In this document: piece after piece, positions 1 to 7,828 of the stretch | Layout of the letters: the number at the start of each line of letters is the position of its first letter | How positions within the stretch are numbered: position 1 is the stretch's first letter | Source of the DNA: Chloroflexi bacterium RBG_13_51_18 | Lineage (GTDB): Bacteria > Chloroflexota > Dehalococcoidia > Dehalococcoidales > RBG-16-60-22 | Length of the DNA stretch: 22,897 bases | Assembly: GCA_001796495.1 (NCBI GenBank) | Contig: MGMR01000112.1 | Location: 1 to 22,897 of the forward strand | Reading direction: 5' to 3' | Position numbers and translations under genes: made by a program | The notes under the pieces: generated by a model | Database searches by the model: none | What the model saw: the letters and a program-made list of their open reading frames with translations, nothing else | Told to the model about the DNA's origin: nothing

Positions 1-1485
1 GATGAGCTGGGTATCCATTATATTGAAGGCGGCTGGCCCGGCTCTAATCCTAAGGACGCGGAATTCTTCGAACGGGCGGGCAAGCTAAAACTGAAACATG
101 CCAAAGTAGCCGTTTTCGGCAGTACGCGGCGGCGCGGCATTAAAGCGGCGGATGATAATTACCTCACCATGCTGGTTAAAGGCGGCGCTAAAATCGCCAC
201 CATCGTCGCTAAAAGCTCCGATTTGCAGGTTATCAACGTCTTGAAGACCACGCTCGAGGAAAATCTAAATATGATTTCGGACTCCGTTCGCTACCTGAAG
301 TCGAAAGGCATGCAGGTATTTCTTGATGCCGAGCACTATTTCGATGGGTTCAAGCATAATCAGGAATACTCTCTTAAGACTTTAAAGGTAGCCGCCACAG
401 CCGGGGCTGATTGCCTGGTGCTCTGTGATACCAACGGCGGCGCTCTGCCTGATGAAATAACCAGAGCGGTTAAAGCGGCGGCTAAAGTTACTAAAGTTCC
501 GCTGGGCATTCACTGCCATAACGACGGCGGGCTGGCGGTGGCTAATTCGCTGGCGGCAGTCAAAGCCGGGGCGGTCCAGGTGCAGGGGACCATCAACGGC
601 TATGGGGAGCGTACCGGCAATACTGACCTGTGTGCCGTTATACCTGCGTTAAAACTGAAAATGGGTATCGATTGTGTTTCCGACGCGCAGTTAGCCTCAC
701 TATCGGAAGTATCTCATTATGTCAGCGAGGTAGCCAACGTAGCCCCCGACCCCTTTGCCCCTTATATCGGCGCTAGCGCTTTCAGCCACAAAGCCGGCTA
801 TCATATGGACGGCATGACCAAGTGGCCGGAAGCCTACCAGCATATCGACCCGGCTAAAGTGGGCAACAAACAGCGGACGGTTGTTTCCGACCAGTCCGGC
901 AAACGCAATATCGTCGCTAAGGCTAAAGAGCTGGGCATCGACCTTTCCAATGCTGAAAAGGAAGTCAAGAACCTCCTCGAGCGCGTCAAACAGCTGGAAA
1001 GCCAGGGGTTTCAGTACGATAATGCCGAGGCTTCTTTTGAGTTGCTGCTGTACAAGGCCAGACCCGACTATAAACCGCTATTCGAGTTGGTGGACTTTAT
1101 GGTGGTGGTGGAAAGCCGGCGGCGTACCTCCACGCGGAAAGCTTCGGAACAAATGCTTTCCGAGGCCATGGTTAAGGTAAAGGTGGGTGGGGAGATAATC
1201 CATGAGGCGGCGGAAGGTGACGGCCCGGTCAATGCTCTGGACCTCGCGTTGCGTAAGGCTCTCCTGAAGTTCTATCCCAGCCTCAAAAAGGTAAAGCTGG
1301 TGGACTATAAAGTGCGTATCCTTGAAGAAAGCACCGGTACGGAAAGCCAGGTGCGCGTGCTGATAGAGTCCTCCGACGGCGTTAACGAGTGGCATACGGT
1401 GGGCGGTTCTACCAACATCATCGAGGCCAGCTGGCTGGCCTTGGCCGACGGTCTGGAGTGGTGGCTGGTGAAGCAAAAAACCTAG
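1..1485 (+). CDS. cimA: (R)-citramalate synthase, 5'-truncated by window edge
   Basis: This enzyme condenses pyruvate with acetyl-CoA to citramalate, the entry to the threonine-independent isoleucine pathway. The frame is open from base 1, so the gene starts outside the window; 494 codons are visible and roughly 30-40 N-terminal residues (the first substrate-binding strand) are missing. Seen: the IEGGWPGSNPKD stretch encoded just after base 20, typical of CimA rather than LeuA; the metal-binding HCHNDGG at about 511-531; the GTINGYGERTGN segment at about 589-625; and HKAGYHMDG at about 787-815. The last 150 or so residues form the LeuA-type allosteric dimer domain, which in this family usually senses isoleucine. 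The gene ends in TAG and is followed 30 bases later by an intrinsic terminator, so it closes its transcription unit. The alternative, 2-isopropylmalate synthase, fits less well because of the EGGWPGSNPKD motif. Confidence 0.93.
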   Translation, partial: DELGIHYIEGGWPGSNPKDAEFFERAGKLKLKHAKVAVFGSTRRRGIKAADDNYLTMLVKGGAKIATIVAKSSDLQVINVLKTTLEENLNMISDSVRYLKSKGMQVFLDAEHYFDGFKHNQEYSLKTLKVAATAGADCLVLCDTNGGALPDEITRAVKAAAKVTKVPLGIHCHNDGGLAVANSLAAVKAGAVQVQGTINGYGERTGNTDLCAVIPALKLKMGIDCVSDAQLASLSEVSHYVSEVANVAPDPFAPYIGASAFSHKAGYHMDGMTKWPEAYQHIDPAKVGNKQRTVVSDQSGKRNIVAKAKELGIDLSNAEKEVKNLLERVKQLESQGFQYDNAEASFELLLYKARPDYKPLFELVDFMVVVESRRRTSTRKASEQMLSEAMVKVKVGGEIIHEAAEGDGPVNALDLALRKALLKFYPSLKKVKLVDYKVRILEESTGTESQVRVLIESSDGVNEWHTVGGSTNIIEASWLALADGLEWWLVKQKT

Positions 1486-1512
1486 TATTTATTTAAAGAT
1501 CTAGAAAATGCT

Positions 1513-1550
1513 AAAGAGGAGCAGGCTTGAGTATGCTCCTCTGCTTTTTC
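1513..1550 (+). terminator. Rho-independent terminator after cimA
   Basis: A perfect 9-bp stem, AGAGGAGCA (1515-1523) pairing with TGCTCCTCT (1534-1542), has a 10-base loop and is followed by GCTTTTTC. It lies 30 bases past the cimA stop, and the next gene has its own promoter, so it should end the cimA transcript. Confidence 0.8.
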
Positions 1551-1574
1551 ATACAGAAAAGCAGCTTGAATATC

Positions 1575-1603
1575 TTCATCATGTTTCTCTATTGTTGTAT
1601 AAT
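1575..1603 (+). promoter_or_regulatory. Putative promoter of the 1648-4425 gene run
   Basis: A perfect TATAAT at 1598-1603 sits 44 bases before the ATG at 1648. The best -35 at 17-bp spacing is TTCATC (1575-1580), only half consensus, so activity may depend on an activator. The -10 is flanked by an imperfect inverted repeat: CAGCTTGAATA (1562-1572) and TATTGAAGCTG (1607-1617), with 10 of 11 positions matching. Confidence 0.45.
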
Positions 1604-1647
1604 ATCTATTGAAGCTGTAATTCGTGTTAGCAGCCCGGAGGTCTTTT

Positions 1648-2238
1648 ATGGGTGTCATTAAAACCGCGGCCGAGATAGCTAAAGAAAAACTGGAGAAAAT
1701 CGGCGAACCTACGGAAGAGGAGCGCTTAAAGTGGAAATACGGGCCGGAGGGTGAAAAGCTGGCCGCCGTCTATCTGAAACAGGATGTCAACCTCGCCGCT
1801 GAATTGAAAAAATACGATGAAAAAGCCAGGCAGGTTATCATCGCCGGCGTCAATGGTATCCTTTTACGCAACATAAATCTGCCCCACAACGAGGCCACCC
1901 GGAGAATTAATAAAAAGGCTATGGACGGCTTGAAAATCCTGAAAAACGATAAAGTTGCCGTGGAGAACGTGTTCAGTCGGATACGTCATGTCCTCGACCA
2001 CTACGTACAGGAAGGCGCTAAACAAAAAAAACAGGCCTACGAATCGCTAAAAACCGAGTTCGAGGCTAAACTCCAGCAGGCTATCAGGCAGCAAACAGGT
2101 GTTGATGCCAGGATGAAGATAGATGTGGAAAAACAGCCTCAGTTCCAGGAAGAATGGCAGAGAATGCAGGCGCAGATGGAAGGGCAGTACGTGAACCTCC
2201 TCGACGAGTATAAAAAAGAGCTGGCGGCTATCAACTAG
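1648..2238 (+). CDS. Hypothetical helical protein, first gene of the ThyA-like/Sir2 run
   Basis: I do not recognise this 196-aa protein. It is soluble, highly charged and almost certainly all-helical: the N-terminus is rich in Lys and Glu, and residues from about 120 to the end read as a long amphipathic, Gln/Glu/Lys-rich helix with coiled-coil character. No signal peptide, membrane segment or catalytic motif is visible. The ATG at 1648 is chosen over an in-frame GTG at 1624 because GGAGGT lies at 1637-1642 with a 5-base gap; the upstream start would overlap that site. The next gene starts six bases after this stop, so the two are probably translated together. The partnership suggests a complex with the product of the next gene, but nothing in the sequence gives a function. 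Confidence 0.8.
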   Translation: MGVIKTAAEIAKEKLEKIGEPTEEERLKWKYGPEGEKLAAVYLKQDVNLAAELKKYDEKARQVIIAGVNGILLRNINLPHNEATRRINKKAMDGLKILKNDKVAVENVFSRIRHVLDHYVQEGAKQKKQAYESLKTEFEAKLQQAIRQQTGVDARMKIDVEKQPQFQEEWQRMQAQMEGQYVNLLDEYKKELAAIN

Positions 2239-2244
2239 AAAAAA

Positions 2245-2946
2245 ATGGACACTGAAAGCGAAAGAATCGAATATGCCGCCCGTCATACGGAGATAATCAG
2301 GTATCCCCGGCAGCACCTGGCTACCTTTGGGGTGACCAATATCTATTACTACCTGCTCACGGAACCGACCTACTCTGAAATATCCAATGATACCAATGAA
2401 ACGGTCATCCGGGAGGGCAGGGTAATCGCCGAAAGGCCGAAAATCGTGACTCCTTACTATCTCACCAATTTAGAAGGCTTTAGCTATGACGCCCGGCAGT
2501 ATTTTGAGAAGATGCTCATGATGCATGGCCCCAATGCTCCGGGTCTATTTTACACTTATAAAAATGAACCTAAAGGGCTTAATATCGTATCGGATAAATG
2601 GCCGGCGGTAGTAGAAAAGCTAAACACTGAAATCGATAAAAAAGATGACCCGCTGGCTACTATCATCAAGGGGCAGGATGACCTCTGGGATGTATCGCTG
2701 CTCAAGTTCATTTATGAAATCACCAGCCGGTCTGTACACAACAACATGGCGCAAATGGGGTCGCGGGGGATGTTGGGGATGAGCCATGGCGGTATACCCG
2801 TGGGGGTGAGGCAAAGCATTGAGGAGATGTTCCAGCAAGCCTGGCGCGGTGAGATAAAGACACATGAATTGGAGCAGGAATTAAATCTCTGGGGCGTCTT
2901 CGAGGAATATCAGGACAGGTTCTTCGCACTGGTAAAGGGTAAATAA
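2245..2946 (+). CDS. Hypothetical protein, second gene of the ThyA-like/Sir2 run
   Basis: This 233-aa soluble protein of unknown function has no signal peptide or membrane helix. The first 110 residues are rich in Tyr and look like a mixed alpha/beta fold, including a TNIYYYLLTEP segment at 32-41. Residues 165-185 form a Met/Gly-rich patch (NNMAQMGSRGMLGMSHGG), and the C-terminal 50 residues are helical and acidic. The start is an ATG six bases after the preceding TAG with only an A-rich linker and no good Shine-Dalgarno, so translation probably depends on coupling to the upstream gene. The ThyA-like gene follows after 29 bases. The tight order of three genes suggests shared function, but I see no family I can name. 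Confidence 0.78.
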   Translation: MDTESERIEYAARHTEIIRYPRQHLATFGVTNIYYYLLTEPTYSEISNDTNETVIREGRVIAERPKIVTPYYLTNLEGFSYDARQYFEKMLMMHGPNAPGLFYTYKNEPKGLNIVSDKWPAVVEKLNTEIDKKDDPLATIIKGQDDLWDVSLLKFIYEITSRSVHNNMAQMGSRGMLGMSHGGIPVGVRQSIEEMFQQAWRGEIKTHELEQELNLWGVFEEYQDRFFALVKGK

Positions 2947-2975
2947 GCAGTGTTCAGACAGGAAAGGACTCGATA

Positions 2976-3629
2976 GTGGAAATCTCAATTATCAAAGCGC
3001 GCGACCTTTCCGAGGCGTGGTTCCTCTGTCTTTGTAAGACCCTTGATGAAGGCTACGAATATAAAATCGACCGGGGGAGCTACGCCGGGCAGCAGCGCAA
3101 GGAACTTGACCTTGCCGTCGTGCAGGTGGTCTATCCGGGCACGAAACCGCTCGTACCGGATGTGCCGCAGGGCGTGCCTCCACCGAGTACCATGGAATAC
3201 GTGGAAAGCTATTTGCCCTACCTGATGACCTCGCACAAGAAGGAAGGGGAGCAGTATACCTATGGGCAGTACCTTGAGAAACAGATAGCCAAGGTAATTA
3301 AGATGTATGAGAAGGACGGGCACAATACGAACCAGGCATACATGGCGGTAGGGGATGAAAAGTCAATCGATTTGCCGGACCCGCCGTGCCTGCGGATGAT
3401 AGACACTAGGATACGAGAAGGCAAGCTAAACTTCGTGGTGTATTTCCGGTCGTGGGACCTCTGGGCGGGTTTTCCCTCCAACATGGCGGCGATACAGCTT
3501 CTCAAGGAATATATGGCCAGCGAGATAGGGGTAGATGATGGCGAACTGGTGGCCATGAGTAAAGGCCTGCACCTTTACGAATATGCCTGGGAGCTTGCCA
3601 GGACGGTGGTAAGAAAAGGGCAGATGTAA
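2976..3629 (+). CDS. Short thymidylate-synthase-family (ThyA-like) protein
   Basis: ThyA-family enzymes methylate or hydroxymethylate the C5 of pyrimidine nucleotides using methylene-tetrahydrofolate. This protein has 217 residues, far shorter than the 264 of E. coli ThyA and close to the short archaeal form. Seen in the C-terminal third, in family order: DPPC with the nucleophile Cys138; FRSWD at 157-161 (the phosphate-binding Arg-Ser and Asp of the RS.D motif); GFPSN at 165-169, matching the GLPFN uracil-binding Asn; and HLY at 199-201, matching the HIY dUMP-binding motif. The residue after the Cys is Leu instead of the usual His, and the chain stops soon after HLY, so the classical C-terminal folate-closing segment is absent. 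GTG is the start, with GGAAAGGA at 2961-2968. It may be a true thymidylate synthase of archaeal type, a dCMP/dUMP hydroxymethylase, or a derived nucleotide-binding protein; assignment to the superfamily is firmer than the reaction. Confidence 0.72.
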   Translation: MEISIIKARDLSEAWFLCLCKTLDEGYEYKIDRGSYAGQQRKELDLAVVQVVYPGTKPLVPDVPQGVPPPSTMEYVESYLPYLMTSHKKEGEQYTYGQYLEKQIAKVIKMYEKDGHNTNQAYMAVGDEKSIDLPDPPCLRMIDTRIREGKLNFVVYFRSWDLWAGFPSNMAAIQLLKEYMASEIGVDDGELVAMSKGLHLYEYAWELARTVVRKGQM

Positions 3630-3654
3630 ATGCCGATGCAATAAGGGGATTATA

Positions 3655-4425
3655 ATGGAATATATTGAAGCTGTCGCGGATATGATTGTAGAGTCGAAGA
3701 AAGTCGTGGTTTTTACCGGGGCGGGTTTCAGCACCGAGTCTGATATCCCGGATTTTAGAGGCCCGCAGGGAATCTGGAGCAAGTTCGACCCCGATGAACT
3801 TAATTTGCCCAACTTCCTGCGCAGCGAGGAAATAAGGGAAAAATACTGGCAGGTCCACCGCATGTTCTGGGAAGCGGTAAAAGACGCCCGTCCTAATAGT
3901 GGACACTACGCTGTTACCGAGCTTCACAACATGGATAAGCTGGATTGTGTCATTACTCAAAATACCGACGGATTGCACCAGAAGTCCGGCACGCCGGATG
4001 AGAAAATGCTGGAACTTCACGGCACGATGCATTGGGTGGACTGCCTGGAATGCGGCCAGCGGTACCCCCGGGACTATGCCCACGAGAAGATGTTGGCCGG
4101 CGAAAAAGTGCCCCGCTGCGGCAGTTGTAAAGGTATCTTAAAGCCGGCTACCGTCGCTTACGGCCAGTCAATGCCGGAGCGGGAAACAAGGGAGGCTGGA
4201 GAGAGATCTGCAGGCTGTGACCTTTTCCTGGCAGCGGGGTCGTCGCTGGTGGTTTATCCCGCCGCGCAGATGCCCTTGCTGGCAAAAAGGGGCGGCGCTA
4301 GGCTGGTGATATTGAATCTTACGGAAACGCCCCACGACCATCATGCTGATATGGTCATCAATGAAAAGACCGGCGAAACCATGTCCAGGATTGTGGCCAA
4401 AGCTAAACAAAAAATAAACTCCTAA
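3655..4425 (+). CDS. Sir2-family NAD-dependent protein deacylase
   Basis: This sirtuin removes acyl groups from protein lysines, using NAD+ and releasing nicotinamide and O-acyl-ADP-ribose; it is cytosolic. The 256 residues carry the full set of motifs: GAGFSTES (22-29) and IPDFRG (31-36) for NAD binding; TQNTDGLH (101-108); catalytic His122 in ELHGT; zinc-binding Cys130/133 and Cys155/158; and AGSS (194-197) in the Rossmann half. Oddities: the usual RPDVVLFGE segment reads KPATVAYGQ (163-171), and GIPDFR appears as DIPDFR. The ATG has AAGGGGA at 3643-3649. The complete zinc site and catalytic His argue for a housekeeping deacylase rather than a Sir2-type defence NADase. It is 25 bases downstream of the ThyA-like gene, so it is probably co-transcribed, then followed by a 165-base gap with no clear terminator. 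Bacterial Sir2 enzymes often act on acyl-CoA synthetases, but no such partner is nearby. Confidence 0.93.
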   Translation: MEYIEAVADMIVESKKVVVFTGAGFSTESDIPDFRGPQGIWSKFDPDELNLPNFLRSEEIREKYWQVHRMFWEAVKDARPNSGHYAVTELHNMDKLDCVITQNTDGLHQKSGTPDEKMLELHGTMHWVDCLECGQRYPRDYAHEKMLAGEKVPRCGSCKGILKPATVAYGQSMPERETREAGERSAGCDLFLAAGSSLVVYPAAQMPLLAKRGGARLVILNLTETPHDHHADMVINEKTGETMSRIVAKAKQKINS

Positions 4426-4590
4426 ATGCTATATCTCCTGCTTCTTTTTCAAATCCTCTTTTTCCGGTATTAATTGTTACGGAATGTTTAGAATTTTCAT
4501 CAGGATATTTATTAAGGCGTTATTGGTTTATTGCCAGAATAGCAGTGATAATCAATACCAAAACGGATTCAAATTTTTTAAGGTGTAAAT

Positions 4591-5721
4591 ATGCCGAATC
4601 TACAGGCGCTTGCGACACAGGCTAAAGCCAACCAGCTCGATTTACTTGATAAAATATGGCTGAAGGTTAAACCAGAAGATAAAGCAGATAGGATAATAGC
4701 AAATATAGTCAGTCTTACCCAGAACTCCTTGAACTCAGTTGCGTCGACGTTGGTGATGGTAGGTGCTGACAATAAGCGGGAAATATATTATCAGCTGGCA
4801 GAAGGTCCTTCGGCCGGGCAGTTGAAACGCTTGCATGCCGGTCGCCAATCGAGTATTGCCGAATGGGTTATCCGAAATAGTAAGCCCATGCTGGTCAATA
4901 ATCCGGAAAAAAACAGCGGCTTCTATAAACTCATTGATGAAGCTACCGGTTTCCGCACGAAGCACGCTCTCGCCGCGCCGCTATTAAGAGGGGGGAGGGT
5001 ATTCGGTGTTATTGAGGCTCTCAACAAGTCCAACGGCGCCGTTTTTTCCAAGCATGATCTGAATACCATGTTGGATGTCGCCAATATTGGATCAACAGCT
5101 TTTGATGGTTATAGGACGAATAATGAACTGATACACTCATACAAGAGCACGGTGCGGGCTCTTGTATCGCTGGCGGATGCCAAGGAGACCAGCGGCGGAG
5201 GCCACTCGAGGCGGTTAGTGGAATATGCGCTTATGGGCGCTAGAGAATTAGGGCTAAATAAGCAGCAGCAGCAGAATATAGAATATGCCGCTCTCCTTCA
5301 CGATATCGGCAAGTTGAGTATTGCCGATGCCGTATTAAATAAGGTTGAACCTCTTTCCGATGAAGAATGGTCGATGATACGAAAACACCCCATAGTAGGC
5401 TATGAAATATTAAGGGATATTCCCTTTTTAAGAGAAGCTAGTTTACTGATTCTCTATCATCATGAAAGGTATGACGGCAGCGGGTATCCCCAGGGACTTC
5501 ATGGGGATGGTATTCCTCTCGGTGCTAGATTGATTGCGGTAGTCGATGCTTTTGATAATATGACCACCGACCATAGCTATCGTGAAGCCATGCCGCAACA
5601 AAAGGCTTTCGCTGAATTGGCTGGTAAAGCCGGTGACCAGTTCTGCCCTTTAGCGGTGAAAGCCTTTAATACCGGCTATGTCAGAACACATTTAACTAAA
5701 AAGAAGCGAACGATATATTAA
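4591..5721 (+). CDS. GAF plus HD-GYP domain protein, probable c-di-GMP phosphodiesterase
   Basis: HD-GYP proteins hydrolyse cyclic di-GMP with a metal pair in the HD site. In this 376-aa protein, residues about 30-175 look like a GAF sensor domain, with the typical APLLRGGRVFGVIEALN strand pair at 129-145. An HD-GYP domain follows from about 185: GGGHSRR with His205, LLHDIGK with His237-Asp238, HHERYDGSGYP at 290-300 containing the diagnostic GYP, and a helix (DAFDNMTTDHSYR) near 319-331. All recognisable metal ligands appear present, so it should be active. There is no membrane segment or receiver domain, so the input is probably a cytosolic ligand bound by GAF. ATG start with a modest AAGGTG at 4580-4585. 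A weak promoter candidate, TTGGTT (4523-4528) and GATAAT (4547-4552) at 18-bp spacing, lies upstream. The C-terminal 45 residues are basic and less typical. Confidence 0.9.
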   Translation: MPNLQALATQAKANQLDLLDKIWLKVKPEDKADRIIANIVSLTQNSLNSVASTLVMVGADNKREIYYQLAEGPSAGQLKRLHAGRQSSIAEWVIRNSKPMLVNNPEKNSGFYKLIDEATGFRTKHALAAPLLRGGRVFGVIEALNKSNGAVFSKHDLNTMLDVANIGSTAFDGYRTNNELIHSYKSTVRALVSLADAKETSGGGHSRRLVEYALMGARELGLNKQQQQNIEYAALLHDIGKLSIADAVLNKVEPLSDEEWSMIRKHPIVGYEILRDIPFLREASLLILYHHERYDGSGYPQGLHGDGIPLGARLIAVVDAFDNMTTDHSYREAMPQQKAFAELAGKAGDQFCPLAVKAFNTGYVRTHLTKKKRTIY

Positions 5722-5823
5722 TATCCTGAAATCCTTCATTCTCTCGCTAAGGTACAGCAATCCTTAATCTCCATTAGCTAAACTCATCTGCCTGTGATAT
5801 TATTTTTTAGGGTATCCACATAT

Positions 5824-7095
5824 GTGCCACCGGGTTTACCTTTTAGTTATATGATTCCGGAAATAGTGAGTTTTATCACACGGCGGGAGGGACGCAAGTT
5901 CCGTAGACTTAATCCCGTTGATGATTCTCTGGTTAATGCTGAAAGGCTGGTAAAAGGTCAGGGGATATCGCTCTATGTGCATATTCCGTTCTGCCGTTCG
6001 CTGTGCCCGTTTTGCTGCTTTAACCGCTACCTCTTCCGGGAAGACCTGGCACGCCGTTATTTTATCGACCTCAAACAGGAACTAGAAATATACCAGGGGT
6101 TGGGTTTTAGCTTCCCGGATATCTATTTCGGGGGCGGAACCCCCACTGTGCTGATGGACGAACTCGGCGATTTTATCGGGCACCTGCGCCGGCAGTTTGA
6201 TATCAAACAGATTTCCCTGGAAACAACACCGCGGGAACTTACACCTCAAAATATAGAACTACTCAAAAAATTCGGGGTTAACCGACTTTCGGTAGGGGTG
6301 CAGAGCTTTGATGATAAGGTCTTGAAAACGATGGGCAGGATTAACGGTCCGGCGGAAGAAGTAAAGGGCCGACTGCTCATAGCTGAAGGTCAGTTCGATA
6401 CGTTGAATGTCGACTTCGTTTTTAATTTCCCAGGTCAAACGCTGGAGCAGTTCGCCGCAGATGTGGCGACCTTCAAAGAGATGGGTATCGACCAGGCAAC
6501 GTTTTACCCGCTCATGGCTTCTCCCCATAAAAAAGATGCCTTGGAACGTAAGTTCAACCGAGTGGACAACTCGCGTGAAAAGCGGTTCTATGACGTAATC
6601 TTGAAGGAACTCTATCACGGCGGCTATACGGCCTCGACGGCATGGTGTTTTTCCCGGGGCGAACGCATGATTGACGAATACATAATCCAGTCTGACGACT
6701 ATATCGGTATAGGCGCCGGTTCGGTGAGTATTGTGCAAGATAATTTCTATGTCAATTCTTTTTCTCTGGAACACTATCATAAAATCATAGCCTCTGGACG
6801 ACTGCCTATAGTGGGGTGGCGCGAGCTGGCGGAAAAAGAAAAACTTCGCTACTATCTTTTAACCAAGCTATTCGGGTTGAAGCTGGATAAATCGGCCTTC
6901 CGGCAGCGTTTCGGGAAAGACATAGATAACAGGTTGTGGTTGGAGATCGCTTTTTTTAAAGCGTTCGGGCTGGTTTCCGGGAGCGATATATTACAGGTCA
7001 CAGCCAAGGGCATGTACCCTGTAAGTGTAATGATGCGGGAGTTTTTCGCAGCGCTCAATACGCTGCGGGAATATCATATCGAGCACCAGATTTAG
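5824..7095 (+). CDS. Coproporphyrinogen III oxidase-like (HemN/HemW-type) radical SAM protein
   Basis: This is a radical SAM enzyme of the HemN/HemW/HutW group, which handle porphyrins and heme. Seen: the cluster-binding CRSLCPFCC (CxxxCxxC, at about nt 5992-6018), a FGGGTPT SAM-binding motif at about 6127-6147, ETTPREL on the next strand, VNRLSVGVQSFDD at about 6277-6315, and a C-terminal HemN-type helical domain with the YYLLTKLFGL element. In HemN the fourth Cys lies two residues after the third; here it is adjacent and Phe-Asn follow, more like HemW. True HemN activity is therefore not assured; heme chaperone, heme-degrading or methyltransferase roles are possible. The start is uncertain: GTG at 5824 follows TAGGGT by about nine bases, but an in-frame GTG at 5794 and ATG at 5851 also exist. 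Its stop abuts the stop of the opposing menG with no bases between. Confidence 0.85.
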   Translation: MPPGLPFSYMIPEIVSFITRREGRKFRRLNPVDDSLVNAERLVKGQGISLYVHIPFCRSLCPFCCFNRYLFREDLARRYFIDLKQELEIYQGLGFSFPDIYFGGGTPTVLMDELGDFIGHLRRQFDIKQISLETTPRELTPQNIELLKKFGVNRLSVGVQSFDDKVLKTMGRINGPAEEVKGRLLIAEGQFDTLNVDFVFNFPGQTLEQFAADVATFKEMGIDQATFYPLMASPHKKDALERKFNRVDNSREKRFYDVILKELYHGGYTASTAWCFSRGERMIDEYIIQSDDYIGIGAGSVSIVQDNFYVNSFSLEHYHKIIASGRLPIVGWRELAEKEKLRYYLLTKLFGLKLDKSAFRQRFGKDIDNRLWLEIAFFKAFGLVSGSDILQVTAKGMYPVSVMMREFFAALNTLREYHIEHQI

Positions 7096-7824
7096 CTACC
7101 GGAAAGCCACATGTATGCCGGCCGCACCAAAAAGCAGAGCGCGGTATTGTATATCTCTAAAACCTGCCTTTAACAGCATATCTCTGACTTCCAACGGAGA
7201 ATAGAAACGCCTGGCTGATTCTGATAGATAGCGGTAGGCGCCCGTGTTACCGGAAAGCATTATACCCATCGGCTTTACAAAGATACGCAGATACAGGTGG
7301 AACATCATTCTTATCAGGCGATTCTCCGGCTGGCTGGATTCTATTATTACGTAGCGTCCACCGGGTTTTAGAACCCTCTTTACCTCGGCGAGATGTGCCT
7401 GGGCCAGCGGATTTTTATAGGTGAGGTTGCGGAAGGCAAAAGAAATCCCAACGCAGTCGAAGTAAGCATCGGAGAAAGGTAATTGTGTAGCATCACCGTG
7501 AATAAAGCGGATTTGCTTCCCTACACCCGCTTTAACGGCTTTCTGTTGCGCTCTTTCCAGCATCGGTTTGCTGTAGTCCAGCCCTATAAATTCGGTCTCC
7601 TCTCCGGCCAGTAGAGCAATATGAATAGTGAGGTCTCCCGTACCGCAGCCAAGGTCGAGTATGGTTTGTGATCTATTCTCGAGGCAGGTTTGGGCTGCCC
7701 GGCGACGCCACCGTTTATCCAATCCCAGTGTAATAATGCGGTTGACGAGGTCATAATGTGGCGGGACGGCGGTGAACATGTTATGTAGTGGTCGCGGCGT
7801 CTGGGAGGCAGGTGGACTTTCCAT
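7096..7824 (-). CDS. menG: Demethylmenaquinone C-methyltransferase
   Basis: The enzyme methylates demethylmenaquinone using SAM, the final step of menaquinone synthesis. The 242-aa protein has the family N-terminal signature NMFTAVPPHYDLVNRI (15-30) with LGLDKRWRR, SAM motif I ILDLGCGTGDL at 55-65, the acidic ribose-binding LDYSKPML at 82-89, FAFRNLTYKNP at 129-139 (the family's FGIRN element) and YRYLSESARRF at 198-208. The ATG follows the menA stop by four bases with AGGA upstream, so the two form a translationally close pair. UbiE acting on both ubiquinone and menaquinone is the sister function, but menA next door and an apparently anaerobic host favour menaquinone. The gene runs convergently into the radical SAM gene with no intergenic space, so read-through antisense is likely. 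Confidence 0.93.
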   Translation of the reverse strand: MESPPASQTPRPLHNMFTAVPPHYDLVNRIITLGLDKRWRRRAAQTCLENRSQTILDLGCGTGDLTIHIALLAGEETEFIGLDYSKPMLERAQQKAVKAGVGKQIRFIHGDATQLPFSDAYFDCVGISFAFRNLTYKNPLAQAHLAEVKRVLKPGGRYVIIESSQPENRLIRMMFHLYLRIFVKPMGIMLSGNTGAYRYLSESARRFYSPLEVRDMLLKAGFRDIQYRALLFGAAGIHVAFR

Positions 7825-7828
7825 AAAT

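Noticed and set aside
1078..1476. 132-residue minus-strand open frame within cimA
   Set aside because: It lies wholly opposite the conserved cimA C-terminal domain, has no ribosome site and resembles no family.
3655..4425. Sir2 as an NADase defence effector
   Set aside because: It has the complete zinc site, catalytic His and sirtuin length, and no Argonaute, TIR or similar partner gene is adjacent.
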